DNA of 64,000 bases from Plasmodium malariae (Eukaryota; Apicomplexa; Aconoidasida; Haemosporida; Plasmodiidae): positions 124,001-188,000 of the forward strand of contig NC_041783.1 of the NCBI RefSeq assembly GCF_900090045.1, given 5' to 3'. The notes beneath the pieces are model-generated. The model saw nothing but the letters and a program-made list of their open reading frames with translations, did not search any database and was not told the origin of the DNA. The position numbers and the translations under genes are program-made. Shown here in pieces: positions 1 through 14,268 of the stretch (the first letter of the stretch is position 1; each line of letters opens with the position of its first letter).

Positions 1-1061
1 ATTTAGAACATAATGATACATTTTAGTAAGTATATTAACCTATATTTCTATTATCCTACAGATATAAACAATTTCAACAATATATTTCATTAAAGACTAT
101 AGGAAAATTATTAAATGTTTTTTTCTTTTATCGCTAATTATAATTATAATCAATTTGAAGTATAAAAATGTCTAATTTATGCTTATATATATACAGTATA
201 AAAAAATATATAATACTAAGTTATATGCGATAAAGATGAATATAAAACCTTAACTTCCATATGTAATAGAATGGAGAGAATTAAGAAATTAGTTTATATT
301 TATACCATATAATCTATTTATTCAATAAAAAAATTATAATTAAAACTAATTTTTTCAAGAAGTTTATTTTTAATTTAACAAAAATTCACATATTCTTATA
401 CATGTTATTCTCATTTTAGTTAAATTCCTTGTTCATTTATTTAAATTTTAATGTCAGTAATAATCATAAGGTTTAATTTATTAATTAATACATACATTAT
501 TATTACTTATTATAAAAATTAACTGATATAATGTGAAAGGTATTATCATACAAATAAAGAAAATACTAACAGAGTATAAGAGCAAATATTATATCTCACA
601 ATTAGATAACATTTATCTATTTATAATATTTTAGAACTTCAAAAATAATTCCTAAATATATAATCAAATATATAAAGGGCAATTTATATAAGAATTCCCT
701 AAAATTAATTTACATTTTTGTATAGCATATAATTAAATTATATGAGCCTCTTATGAATAAAGAAATAGCAAAGCATACTTTTCTTTACAATTTTCTAATA
801 GTTACGATAAAGTAATCCTGTTCCTGAAATGATTATATTTTTAATTAAAGAGTTTAATTTATACTGTACTAACTATACTACCTTATTATGATATTAGAAA
901 AAAATAAAGAGCACATTTTACTGACGAATTTTTTTTTTAAATCTTATATTTGAAAAAAAAGAATACACTACCTATAAATATATTATGTATCTTTTTTTAC
1001 TTATATAAAGATAAATATGATAAGAATTTAATTATTGTTAATTTACATATACTTATATATA
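1..1061. other. AT-rich stretch with no recognisable gene
   Basis: No exon pair, RNA gene or tandem repeat could be supported here. The sequence is intergenic-type AT-rich DNA leading into the first exon of the pir pseudogene. Confidence 0.6.
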
Positions 1062-2282
1062 ATGGAATCTGAAGCTGTAGTACAAAATGTAATATTTATT
1101 TATGTGTAATAATAGTTATATTTATTATTATATTCAAGAATTAGTCGTTTTAGAAATGATATAAAAATGTAATTCACAATAAAATGATTTTATGCACTTA
1201 TATATTATAATTTTTTTTTTTTTTACATATAGGAAAATTACATAATATTATATCGTAAATATAAAAAGGATATTAATGATGCTATCTCAAATTTTTATAG
1301 TGTAAATAGCCGGAGCTGTAATGTTAATCCTGGAATGTATTGTGTTTCTGAAGGGTATAATATATTTAGAATTCCTGGCATTATGTATATCACTCTATGT
1401 CAGGGGATTGGCGTATATTTATTTAAAGTAAAGAAAAATAATTCAAATAGACCCAAACGCTGTAAATACTTGAATTACCGAACAAATACAGAAAATAAAT
1501 ATAATAGTTAACCTCTATTATATCAGATATACAATAAGTTTTTAAACGACATAGATGATATATGTAAGATAACATTTGAACAAATTGTTCAAAATATATT
1601 AAAAAAAACTTGAAAATACATATAATTTATATGATGATTTTAACAAATTTATTTCTCAAAAAGATAAAATTTCAAGTAGTGATTGCGAACATCCAAAAAA
1701 ACCTACGGCTTTTACATTCAACACTACAAGGAAGGTGAAGGAAATATAATTAACGAATTTTGTGACGAGTTAAGAAATTTTAAGGAAGCATAGGATTTAA
1801 CAATGCATGACGTAACTACTTGGCCTTATGTACCAAATATTTTAGCACCTGCAAAAAGTTATGTTTTTACTTTCGCCTTGACAGCAACAGTTGTATTCTT
1901 AATATCCTTCACTTTATTCTTTTTATATAAAGTTAATAAAAATTATATTTGTGCAAATATTGTACCACAATGTGCATAATTCTTTTTAAAATAAAATTAC
2001 CAGTAAAAAATAATTATATTTATAAGAATAAATACGTATATATATTTTTTTATATTGTTCACTCCAATAAAATTATGGCTAAATAGTCATTTGCAAAGGA
2101 AAAAAATAATTGAAATTAACGAAAATGAAAAAGTTTCAAGAGAATCTTTAAAAAACAACCATAAAGAAGTAAATAGAAATTACTATGAAAGTTTTCATAA
2201 TATAGGTCATCATCCTCAGGGGGAAGGGTTATGTAAAAACATATCTTGTATTATTTACATTACAAAAACAAGTACTCAGTAG
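1062..2282 (+). pseudogene. pir-family pseudogene (three exons, degenerate)
   Basis: The pir genes encode variant proteins placed on or in the infected erythrocyte. The usual three-exon plan is visible. A short exon 1 at 1062-1088 encodes MESEAVVQN and ends at a GTAATA donor. Exon 2 starts after TTTACATATAG at 1233 and reads ENYIILYRKYKKDINDA, with spaced cysteines. Near its 3' end is a hydrophobic segment (VFLISFTLFFLYK) that finishes at a GTTAAT donor at 1932. A third exon around 2058-2282 begins FTPIKLWLNSHLQRKKII, matching the usual post-membrane FTP.xxW start of the pir cytoplasmic tail. Exon 2 has several stops (the first near 1507) and at least one frame change. The exon-3 acceptor reads ATTG where AG is expected at 2056-2057. 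Family assignment is by recognition of layout and motifs. Non-functionality is clear from the stops. Confidence 0.8.
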
Positions 2283-4936
2283 TATAAAACTTAAATTTAA
2301 GAAATTTATTAATATATAAGTTAAAGTAAAAATAAAGTAATGAATACACATGCAAAAGAATTACTAATATAATGATATAAAAATTACATAAAGAAAAGGT
2401 TAACATATACACAACACTACTCTAAGACTTAGTAGCAGAAAAATCTATGTATACATTAAATTTTCCTTAGTATATAAAAAAAAAATTTCAACTTAAATAT
2501 ACGAAACAAGAATAGGGAGTACATATTTATTTTTCTATACAATAAAATGAAGTAATTATTATTAAATATGTATTAAAAAATGGTAAACAAAAAAAAAGGA
2601 AAAAAGAGAAACGAAATATTTTAAAACACTTATAATATTATTGCACAGATTCAAAGAAAAAATCATAAGATAATTGGTTTACTCAAAAACTAAAAATAAT
2701 ATATACTTTTATTTAAAACTATATTTTAAACATTTATTATTATTTTTCACCTTATAATTAAATAGAATAAAAAATTTAATTTATTATACTTCAAATGATA
2801 TATATCTCATGTGTCAATGTAGTATGGATATTTATCAATAACAAAAAAGGAGAACAATTATTTCATTATAAATATTTAAATTGGAATAATTCTATCTAAG
2901 TATTAATAATTCATAAATATGTTCTTCTGAAGCACTATTCTAAATTCTTTTTTTCTACATTAATACATCTTTATATGTATAACTTTTAAGACGGGAAAAC
3001 AAATGGATATACTAAAATAAAGAACATATATAAAAGTAATTTATAATTTAAACTTTTTTACATAATCGTATTATAGTACTAACAAATACTATATATATTT
3101 CTTTATTTCATTTTTATATGCATTATACAAAAAGGAACAATAAGGCAAATATAACCATAAATATAATAATATGCAAATAATAAGAAAAATTTAAATGTAA
3201 TTCTTTTCTTCAGGATTCTAATTGAATTCCACTCTTATACTCATTATGGAACTTATTATCTATATATTCAAATATAACTGAAATTTTTTGAAATGTAGAT
3301 TCTTGTTTTTCATCGTGAAAAACTTTCAGGTGCTAATCTAATTTGTGAATTAGACATTACACAATATTCCCTCATTTTAATTATTCCATATAATTATATA
3401 AGGAATTGGATAATGTAAAATATTTAAGTTAAAGATATTAATTTACAGTGAGTATTTTCATAATTTAATTAACATCATATTAAAAATAATAAAACAAAAA
3501 ATACCTATTATAGTATTAGTTCCACATTATTGAAACATTTGCATGTCCATATAATAAGGATATATTAAAATTTTTTTATGTTAATAAGGTACTAAATTAT
3601 ATCGTTTATAATGATTTCGCTATAGTAATCATAAATTTATATAAAAGAAGTGCTCAGTATATGGTACATACTTCTAATAAATATAAAGACACTAATTAAT
3701 TTTTCATACTTTTTTAATTTATGTTTTTAGTATTACAGTATTTACATATATAATGTTAACTACATATAGGTTGCATAACACAAAAAATTATAAAAATTAT
3801 TAAGTAATATTTGCTTACGAATAAATTTACGTAATACCAACATAAAATACTTTTAAAAGAATTAATATATAGATTTACTTCCTTATTCCATCCACAAGTA
3901 CATTATATTATTAATGATGTATTTTGTATAAAAAGTTTCCTCTCAAAAAAATTATGTTTATTTATACCTAAAAACATAAGATTAAAATAAAAAAAAATAT
4001 ATTTACAGATTAATAAAAATTTTTTAGAATTCAAATTACTTTTCTTTTAACTTTTTTTTGTTTTGCATATATTAAAAATTATCTCAATTTTTAAAAACTG
4101 TAAAGTTTATTTTTTTATTTTTAAAAAATATTTAATTGTATATTCAATAATTTAAATAAACTAATAAAATATATTGAAATAAAAATAAAGTAAAATTTAA
4201 AATATTAGCCATAAATTGTAAAGTCAGAACGCAATTATATAAAGACATATTTTTATTATAAATTTATACATTTACATTTACACGATGCAAGAAAAACTAC
4301 ATGTTAAAAGAAATATTACAGTAAGTATATATTTTAACATATTTCATATAAAACATATCAGTAATTATAAATAATAAGTTATTTTCTAAGTAAATATATA
4401 TATATATAATATCTATGCAAAGAAATGTACTCACTTTTTTTCATTATATACAAAACAATATACATTTATTTTTAATTTAGAAATAATACATTTTCATAAT
4501 AGCCTGAACATATAACCATTTAAAATTACAATAAAATATAATATGAATAGTATACCTATTTGTTACATATACAAATTTTCACAGATCCATATAATTACGT
4601 GAACTATGAAATTATATATTCATTTTAAAACGTAATATATTCTCCATAGAAATATATATGAATACTCAAAAATATATATTATATTATTATTTTTATTTTA
4701 ACTACAATAATAATTTAAAATACAAAATATAAAGTATTAAAACTTTCATATTCACGAAAAAACAAAGAACATGTATTTTTATTGTAGCGTAACAAGGAGA
4801 ACAGTTACATTCATGTACATACATAATATTTTAGATATTATATATATGACTAATAATTATATCACTAACGATGTTGAAGTTATTACATAATATAAAAAAC
4901 ATCTTAAAAGATATATGTATATTCCTTTATATGCAT
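2283..4936. other. AT-rich stretch without a supported gene
   Basis: No family exon was recognised. The only protein-like patch is a 40-codon open run on the minus strand at 3210-3323 (reading through VFHDEKQESTFQKISVIF, ending in TGA). It has no start codon or splice partner. I see nothing else. Confidence 0.5.
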
Positions 4937-5833
4937 TTAATCTGTTATCCACTGAATCTTTTCGTATTTTTCATTATTTCTTAAGATCTTATAAATCACT
5001 ATTATAAGCATAACAAATAATATAAGGATAAATAGTGTGAATAATATTATAAAAACATAGGGACTTTCTCACCAATTAATCACGATTTTAGAGATTTTGA
5101 CCATTCTTTCAAAAGTTCTATTTCACCAATCGAGTTCTCCCATGTATTTTTCATCAGTGCTGATAATACGGGGATTCCTATTCCCAACAAAAAAAAAAAT
5201 TAAAAATATAACTACTTTAAATTTTTATTTTCTAAATTTTATTTTTTTCAAATTTATATCACAAATTCTCTGGCTTTTTTCAGAAAAATAATCATAACCT
5301 CATTTTTTAATGCATTTCTTTTCAAAATTGAAATGTGTTGTTCCATCAAACATTGCATTATTATAATCAATAATTTATGTATAGCAATTGCGCTTTATTT
5401 AATAAACCTCTATTAGGCTTTTTATTTTTTCCTTAGGTCCCATTATTATTATTATATTTATTCTTTTATTCGTTCACTCTATTATTTGTGAACTTTTATT
5501 TTAAACATATGACATTTGAATTATCTTGTTTATATTTTGTTAGTTATCGATAATTTATTGTACCTAATCCTTCTTCAAGGTACCAATTATCATCCAGGGT
5601 TTTGTTAAATATATTCTAAAGGAAAAAAACAAAATATTTATTATTTAAAATAATAAATAATATAGTAATAAAATAACTTTATTGATAAAAATAAAAGATA
5701 ATACAAATTTAATTATATTAAATATCGTTAAATTACACAATAATACCATATCATTGTTATAATGATATATCCAAGTTAAAAAAAGAAACACAGCAATTTT
5801 CACAGTAACAAGTAAGTTTTTTTTTCTTGTTAA
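4937..5833 (-). pseudogene. fam-m-type exported protein pseudogene
   Basis: Exon 1 is 5747-5833 (29 codons). It reads VTVKIAVFLFLTWIYHYNND and ends in ATG before a GTATTA donor, but its first codon is TTA, so no start codon is present. Exon 2 begins after CTTTAG at 5615 and reads NIFNKTLDDNWYLEEGLG. It reaches an expected R-L-L motif at residues 52-54, where the middle codon is TAA, so the export motif itself is interrupted. Further along, HFNFEKKCIKK, INLKKIKFRK and, in another frame, IPVLSALMKNTWENSIGE and IYKILRNNEKYEKIQ follow the fam-m order: a basic region, then membrane segments, then a basic tail ending at TAA 4937. There are several stops and at least one frame change. fam-m proteins are P. 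malariae-specific predicted exported proteins. This copy is dead. Confidence 0.8.
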
Positions 5834-8800
5834 ATCATATTAATTTTTTATATTTTAATATATTAATAAAAGAATAAATTAAAAAAAATATACTTCTAGC
5901 TATAATTTATTCCGTTTTTTTTTTTAAATTTATTTTTATTATTTCTTCATAAATACATAGTAATACGTATATAAGTATTATGTATTTTGCCACATATACA
6001 AAGTAATATAATATTTAAAAATATATCATATAATTTTTGTTTTAATGTAATTAAAAAAATAATAATAACTTTCATTATAGTGCAATAAGTTTAAATGATT
6101 CACGAATATTTAAAGAACATAATAAATTTATTTAATGTAGTGCATTAATAAAAAAGTCTTTTGTTATTCATTTTCACAATGAAATATATATTAAATGTTT
6201 CATTTCCAATTATATATAAATTTTTGAGTTTATCTACTATACAAGATGTATAGAGTATATATACTCTATATTCTTCTTTGTATTAAGTTATTATTACAAA
6301 TATTAAGATTGCCATCATATTAATAATTCTAATTTTATAAACTTTATATTTTGGGAAAACTAGTTAATTTAAATAAAATAATAATTATTATAATATAATA
6401 ATGGTAATATTAAATGAGAATATATTACGTTAATTATAATACATACATTAATTCTTCTCTAGGTGTATATAATATTTTATTACGTAAAAATTTTTTAAAA
6501 GAGATATATTTACACGAAAATATGTAATATATAAAGAAATACATAATCTAAAAGTAAATAAAGGCTTGTTATTTATTTTCATATCATTATTTTTGAAAAT
6601 TACATATTTTAATTAATTCAAATTTATTCTACTAGTTCTATGTAAAAAATCAACATATATTTTCATTTAATCTTGTTACTTTCTTCTTAATTATATATAT
6701 TTAGAATTGATATATTAAAAAGAAAGAAAAAGAGAATAAAAGTAATAATGGTAAAGAAATATTATATAAATTTTAATTAATTTAAAAATATATTAAATAA
6801 AGTAAATTCACAAATAATATGCAACATATTATATATACATTACAAATTCGAAAGAAAAACAATGTAATATACTAGAATACATGATTTAGTAATATTTCTA
6901 TCTATAATTTTAGAAAAAATATATCATATTGTATTTATTCTTTTAAAAACACTGCAGTGAGAATAAGTTTCAGAAATACAACTTAATAAGTACTCATATA
7001 TAATTAAGTAATATTTTTATAAAAATATTTTTAACAAGAAAAATATATTATGTCCAAATGTTTCTGTTCTTACATGTTTTAACCAATTATGTGAAAATTG
7101 TAAAAATAAAATACGTACAATTATTGTAATCATTTGAGATAGAAAAGTATATTACTATGCCTGAATAGCTCTATCTTACATTTGTATAATTAAAAAAGTG
7201 GAAAACATTGCTAAATTTAATATACTTTTTTAAATTACAGACAAAATATACATAGATACAGAAAATAGCATTATCTCATTTTCATTGTTATAATATAAAC
7301 AAAACATCAGTAACAACTTACATGAAGGTACTTGTATAGTTTTTTTTAGGTTTCCGCACAATTTAATCGTATCATATTTTTGGATACACCTAATGATTCT
7401 ATATAAGATAAATTTTAATACATTTTAAATATTCATAATCATATACATGTAACTTATAAAATAAATTATGTAATATATGATATTACATAATAAAATCCTT
7501 CTAAAAATTTACATATAAACCATTTCCATTTTAACGACATTCAATTTGACTAAACATATTTATAATCCTTTTTTCTAAAGAGTATACCTGTATTCGATCA
7601 AATTATTTATTTTTTCCCTAAATTGGGAAACATTATACAAATAGCTCCATTTTTTTTCAAATATATAATTATCTCCTTATTAAATATATATTCAATAAGT
7701 GAAATGTGTTATTATATATATCAATGAATTTTACATGATTTTAGTATTGCCTTTTTTATATTTAATAAAAAAACGTTATTAATATTTATTACATACACAT
7801 AAAATTAGTTAAATATGAAATAATATTAAAATTCAAATATTATTTTATATTTATATTATCTATATAGTAAAATACCCACAAAATATAAAGTATTCATATA
7901 AATGATCAACTTTTAAAGATTGTTATATATCGTTTATATGGTTACAATTATTATTTATTAGTGTATATCTGTATTTATTGCTTTTCAAAAAGGATAAACT
8001 TTTTAGAAATTTTCCCTTTTCTATATTTTTAATATAATTCATTTGTTTTAGAATTTCTAAAAACATTCTATACTTCAAGGAACACATAAGTCCTTGCATC
8101 TAGGACGAAACATGTTAATAATTATATAACAAACATATATATAAATGTATCATACAAAAAAGAAATAATTATTATGTTCAATTTCAAAACTTCTAAAATA
8201 AATATGGTACTAATAACTTCATATGACTAAGGGTTGTGTAATGTAGTGTAGTGTAAAGTTCTCAAAATATATGCATGGGATATATCAAGTCACCAAATCT
8301 CAATGAAATTAAATTTTTTATAATAACGTACATAATTGTTCACAATTACAACGCGAATCATCTTCTAATATCGCTGGTGAAAATTTACCCATTATTTTCT
8401 ACAAATTTCATTTTTATTCATTACAGTTTTTTTTTTATTTCTGCTTTTACTAACACTACAAATTATTCCAATTAAAGGTGTGAAGGCATTTCTGCAATCC
8501 CTCTAATTTCCTATGACGTAAAATCACTGTTATAACAGTGTTATATATACGAATGTGTAATTTTTTCTTTTAAAACTATATTACCTAATATAAATGTTTC
8601 TTTTGCATTCATTAAGAAAAAGGTAAATACATGAAAATTTCAGGATTAACAATATAAACAAGTATCAATAAATTGTTATTAATATTATCAGGCATATTCT
8701 TGTTGTAGCAGGTATTATATAATATATCATACTTTACAAAATTCTAATTTAAAAAATTCCTATAATAGATATATATTTTCCCCTAAAAGAAAGTCTTTAA

Positions 8801-11800
8801 CAAATTAATTGAAGTGCGTTTTAAAATAGTACGAAAAAAAAAATTTTAGTATAAATTTTTTTATTAATAATATTACAAATGTAGTAATATACAGTAGAGA
8901 TAGACACTAACTAAAGAAGTGTTCATATAAAAAGACGAGGGAAAATATGTTTTATAAGATAAAAATAACACAAAATAAAATTAAACAATCATTGTTTTAT
9001 TGAAATTTATATATTATGAAGAAGAGATAGTAAAAATAAAAAAATACACACATATGAGGTACAAAAACTTTATTAATATTATTACTCAATATGAACGTAG
9101 TTACTATTTGAAACATTTAGTATGACTAATAAGGCCATATAATATATATATATGGAAAATTCAATAAATAATTATGCATAACACTATCAATAAGTATATA
9201 AAAAATAAAATGTTCATTATATTGTCTAAAAACTGGTAAAAATATGTTATACATGAATGCAGAATTAATACACAAATAATAATTTTTAAACTACGATAAT
9301 TAGATTGACAGATATGCCATATGTTCTGCAATTAAATTTTGAAAATTCAATGGTAGAACTATAAAATTTGTTATTAAATAAAATATACATAGAACGATAT
9401 TATATAATATAATGGAATTAATAATATAACATAAAATATAATAGAAAAATATATTTTATATTAAGATAATCTACATGAATATACTTTATTGATTTAAATG
9501 TTAAAATAAGTGAATATAAGTTTCTTATATAGTATGATGGTACACTATTTTTGTGCGTATAACTCAAAGGTTATATGTAAAACTAAAACGTATTGATAGT
9601 CCAAACATATTATTTTACTTTATTTTAAAGATATTTTATTCTTTAAAACTTTCTTCAGTGTTATAATATATTGATTACTGCGAACTCTAGTATAATACAA
9701 CATGAACTATAAATTTTAGTACTCAAGTGTCTTTTGCAATAGTAGAAAACACTGATTTTACATTGTGCTTTTATACGTATAAGATAAATAAAAAAATTAT
9801 AATTTGTCATTTAAAATGTTTTTTCTTAAATAGAATTACTTTTTCTCATATTTCCGGTTTTGTGCTATATTACTCTTTATACACGTAACATTTCTACCAG
9901 TTTATAGTATGTTAATGATATTCAAATTCAATATATCATCTATTTTAATATTAAATGTTATATATAATATAAATAAATAAAAAAATAAATAAATAATATA
10001 TTTATAATAATATGAAAAAAGCTTCGATAATTCATATTAATTGACATTAAATTTGTATTACTTTTAAATAAATATAATATAAAAAGCTCTGTATCATACT
10101 ATAATTTTCATCATATATTTAAACAAAATAACGAAAAAAAAAAAATATATTTTTACATAAATTTAAAAAATTGTATCATATAAAAAAAAAAATAAGTGAA
10201 TAAGATATTTCATATAAACACAACCTAAACGTATTTCTTTTTTTACTTTTTTACTTTTTTACTTTTTTTTTCTTTTCTTTAATTTAATCTTCAATAAAAA
10301 ATAATTGTGTGGCATTTTACACCACTTACGCAATCAGTATAAAAGAAAACAAACAGTAAAATGTCATAATGTTATATAAAAAAAAAAAAATGTTATATAT
10401 ATAAAAGTAAAATAAAACAGTTAAAATTCCTCAAATATTACAAATAAAATTATATCAAAAAAAAATATAACTATATCCTTACATAAATGTGTGTGTGCTC
10501 AATATATTTCTACACATTTAACATATATCATTAAATTAATTATTTTAAAAAAATAAAATTACATTATCTTAAATAAAACTCGTAGAAAAGGAAAATTTAT
10601 TCGATTAACATATAATAGGTTAAGATCCTTATGCTTTATTTTTATTCAAAAAATTAAAGATATTTTGTTATTATATGAAAGATACATTACATTAATTTCG
10701 CTCAAAATTAACATTTACTGTAGGTTAAAACTACAAACAAAAAAAATATAAAAAATTACTTTTTTTAACTATTCTTTTTTTATATTAATATATTGCTATG
10801 AAATAGATCTATGAATAAAGTATCAATAAATGGTTGCAAATTGCACAGTATTATATTTCTTTTCATAATTGTTATATATCTTAAAAATAATGAAAACTTC
10901 ATTGTACACATATTAAAGCTTTAAATCACATGTAATCATGTATACAACATTATTATGAAATTTTTTTTTTTTTATTGCGTTAAATATATGAGAATATTCA
11001 TCCTCCTTTTTTTGAAGTACATTTTTAACCAAAAAATATAATACATTATTTTTATATATTCGTTTTTTAAAATGTTAATACATAAACTCATATAAATTTT
11101 AAATTGTTAAAATTGTGTAGCGTAATATCTAAATGGATAATTTCATTAAAAAAGACACAATAAAATACAATCAAATGATAAAAAAGAATAAATTATACTA
11201 CATAAGCATCCTTCTATGAATGAAAAAATATACATATATAAACATTGTGTAATAAACCAAAATTGTTATTACATCATTTTTTTTTTTTTCTTTTTATAAT
11301 ATATAATTAATTTTCTTAAATTCAAAAATAATTTTTTTTTTCTTTTATTTAGTTAATATATCAAGTGAAACGTTGAAATTTAAAAGTAGATGTACCAACA
11401 ATTCTGTCTAAACCATAACAATAATATTGTGTTCATATATAATATTTTTAAAATTGCTAGTTCCTACATTATAATGAATAGAAATTTAAAATTTTTGGAT
11501 ACGAAATATTGCTTCCATTAATTTATTCTTCATATAGTATCTCATGTATACATATATTATAATAATTCCTTAATTTTACTTACAAAATTATAATTTCTTT
11601 ATGATATATACAAATAGAAAAAAAAGAAAAAAAATATATATATATATATATTTAACTTTCTTTAAATCAACAAAATACTAAACCAATGTCTTTTATAAAT
11701 TTTATTATTATTATTCCCTCTTCATATATTCCATTAATATATTTTTATATATTACGTATGCTTGTAAAATATTAAAAATATTTTTAGAATTACTATATAT

Positions 11801-11876
11801 TATTTATACGTAGGTTTTATATATTCCAATATTATTTATACTTCTTTTATATTTTTATTATTATATTTATATTTTC

Positions 11877-11880
<4 letters not shown>
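5834..11880. other. Long AT-rich stretch, no supported gene
   Basis: About 6 kb with no recognisable exon. A 54-residue open frame on the minus strand at 7923-8087 (starting MCSLKYRMFLEILKQ) and a plus-strand run at 8275-8475 look faintly protein-like. Runs of this length are expected by chance at this base composition, and neither has a partner exon. Confidence 0.45.

Positions 11881-11932
<52 letters not shown>
11881..11932. repeat. (TA)n dinucleotide run
   Basis: An uninterrupted TA repeat of about 26 units, the longest pure dinucleotide run I noticed in the window. Such runs are common in Plasmodium intergenic DNA and are prone to length variation and assembly error. Confidence 0.9.
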
Positions 11933-11936
<4 letters not shown>

Positions 11937-13371
11937 TATATAGAATAAATGGAACATAAAAAAATTGTTCATTTATGAACTCACAATATTTTTATTTAGA
12001 TATAAATAAATTCTAATAAAAATATACCTACTAGTTTATTGAATTCTAAAATAATAACTAAAAAATAAATCGCTATTTTCTAGAGTATTATACAGAAATT
12101 TTGAACGATTAATAAATGGTAAAATTGAATCTTTATTAAATTTTATATCTTACGAAAGGGTGTTGCATATGTTGTCTATATGTAGCTGCTTAACTTTTAA
12201 TTCTTATATTAAAAAATTTATCCATGATGTTATTATATTCGTTTAATATTTTTGTAATTATTTTATTTAAATAAACATTTCAAACGGATTATAGAAGACA
12301 ATTGTTCTAAATTTAAAATTTTTATTTAAAGCATTAAGTTAGCTATTATTTTAAAAATTAAGGCATATTATATTTTTTACATATTAAATGTAACACTATA
12401 ATATAAACAGGATATCAAAATTTTTTTAATTTTCGCTTTATTCTTTATTTTTATTTTTTTTTTGACTATTAATATTTCTCAAAATATATATTTATTTACA
12501 TTTAACTTAAAAGAAAAACCTTTGAAATTATAAATATTTAAACATTATTACTATAACAACTAATTTTATTCCATTTCTTATACATATTGTAATATTGTAA
12601 ATTCATTATACGAAAATATAAATTTCATTATTATAGCTCTTTAAAAAGTTTACATAAATTCACTTATTTTTTAATAATTGCTAATTTCATTTCATTAACA
12701 TATAATACTTCACAACAGAACGTGCATTCTCTTTAAATATAAATTACTGTTGTATATTTTATATAAAAAAATATATCTTTTCTAACTTCATTTCCTTTTC
12801 CTAATATTATTAGTCATAATAATTTTTTTTAACTATAACGAGAAAGAGTATAAAAAAATGTGTAAAGTTAGAATTATTATTTTGAAACAACGTAAACTTT
12901 TATATTTATCTTCTTAATATATATTATACACAATTTTTACATATTTTAATTTATTTTAAATAAATATATAGTTACTATCATTATTAAATGATATTTTACT
13001 TAATCTTATTTCATTTTCAACGTATTATGTTTTTTCTTGGAAAATTTTAATGAAAAAAAAATTTATCTTTACCTCAAACTAATTAATTTAAATATTATGA
13101 ACATTTATAATTTAGTTCTTTATTTTATATTATTTTGTTAAATTTTTTCTTTTTTAGTAATGGCTGTATATAAAAATACTAAATCATATTTAAAGATATT
13201 TTGCATTTGGAAATACAATATAATCTAAATTTATATAAATTCATTACATTTTGAAATAAAATAAATTAATTACAGATAATCCTATAAATACTTTCTTTTA
13301 ATATTAAAAATTTTTTAAAATTAGTTAACATTTTTTTTAGTCAATATATTATAATATTAAAGAAGTATATA
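11933..13371. other. AT-rich stretch, no supported gene
   Basis: The only notable item is a stop-to-stop open run of 62 codons on the plus strand at 12058-12246, containing RVLYRNFERLINGKIESLL. It follows a CTAG that could be a splice acceptor, but it has no start codon and no recognised relatives. Confidence 0.45.
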
Positions 13372-14268
13372 ATGAAAGGCAATATCATATCCCTCATTTT
13401 TACTAAAATCTTTGCGTTTATCTTTTTTATATGTATATACCTTTATAACAATGATATGGTATTATAATAATATTTCATATCTCTTTTTCTCTTTTCTTTG
13501 TTTGTTTTCTTTTTTTTCTTGTTCCATTTTCAAAATTAATTTTACTTTAGTAAGGAAGTTTACATATCTGTGAATATGATGTTTACATTTTTTTCTTTTT
13601 AGAATACCTGTGATAAATTATTGATTAAAAAGGATAAGCTATCTGGACATTTATATTTAAGAACTAATCGATTACTATCAAACGATTCTTTAGATTCTAT
13701 ACTCAATAAATATATATCACGTAATAAGAATAATAATAAATTATTAAATGAAGAAGAGTTATCTTTATATTCCACAGATACTATATCAGAAAGCGAAGAT
13801 TTTAAAGAAAGACTATCATATACAGAGGAAGTAGACAAAGTAGCTAAAAAAAAAAAACCTACTTCACTAAATAGTGTAGATACATTTTTAGAAAGAAAAT
13901 TATTCAATATAGAAGATTCCGCATATAAAATTAAGAATAAAACAAATATTAATAGAAATATTGAAAGTATGAAAATCTTCGTGGAGATTGCTCTTCTTTT
14001 TATTAAATTCTTTTTAGCTTTGGTAATATTTTTTGCAGTAGTTACGATATTTATTTAGGCATATTTTTTACCTACTATTAAAAGCACAGATCCTTCAAAA
14101 GTCTTAGATCCCTCATAGATCCTTCCTATTGTAACATTATGTCCATTACATTTGGCATCTTTGACTTTCTTAATTAAAGTAAGTATTAATTATGCTTTGA
14201 CAAAAATAGCAAAATACAAAAAAATAAAGTTATATAATTTTAAAAAATGCTATAATGTTACTAATTAA
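13372..14268 (+). pseudogene. Two-exon exported-protein pseudogene (fam-l/fam-m layout)
   Basis: Exon 1 is 13372-13458: 29 codons from MKGNIISLIFTKIF to YLYNNDM, forming a recessed signal sequence, followed by a GTATTA donor. The acceptor is CTTTTTAG at 13601-13602 and the phase is 0. Exon 2 opens NTCDKLLIKKDKL and reads RLLSN at residues 52-56, a PEXEL-like motif in which Asn replaces the usual E, Q or D. An acidic and lysine-rich middle contains TFLERKLFNIEDSAYKIK, then a hydrophobic stretch (LLFIKFFLALVIFFAVV). In-frame stops TAG 14056-14058 and TAG 14116-14118 interrupt it. The frame continues beyond them through a second hydrophobic stretch to LTKIAKYKKIKL, a normal basic C-terminus for this kind of protein, ending at TAA 14266-14268. 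A product truncated at the first stop would still hold one membrane segment, so residual function cannot be excluded. It is related to the copy at 26.6-27.4 kb. Confidence 0.8.

Noticed and set aside
8275..8475. Plus-strand 66-codon frame
   Set aside because: Chance length, T-rich ending, and no family motif on either strand.
13599..13907. 102-codon minus-strand frame
   Set aside because: Antisense shadow of exon 2 of the 13.4-kb pseudogene, which has the signal exon, splice sites and motifs on the plus strand.
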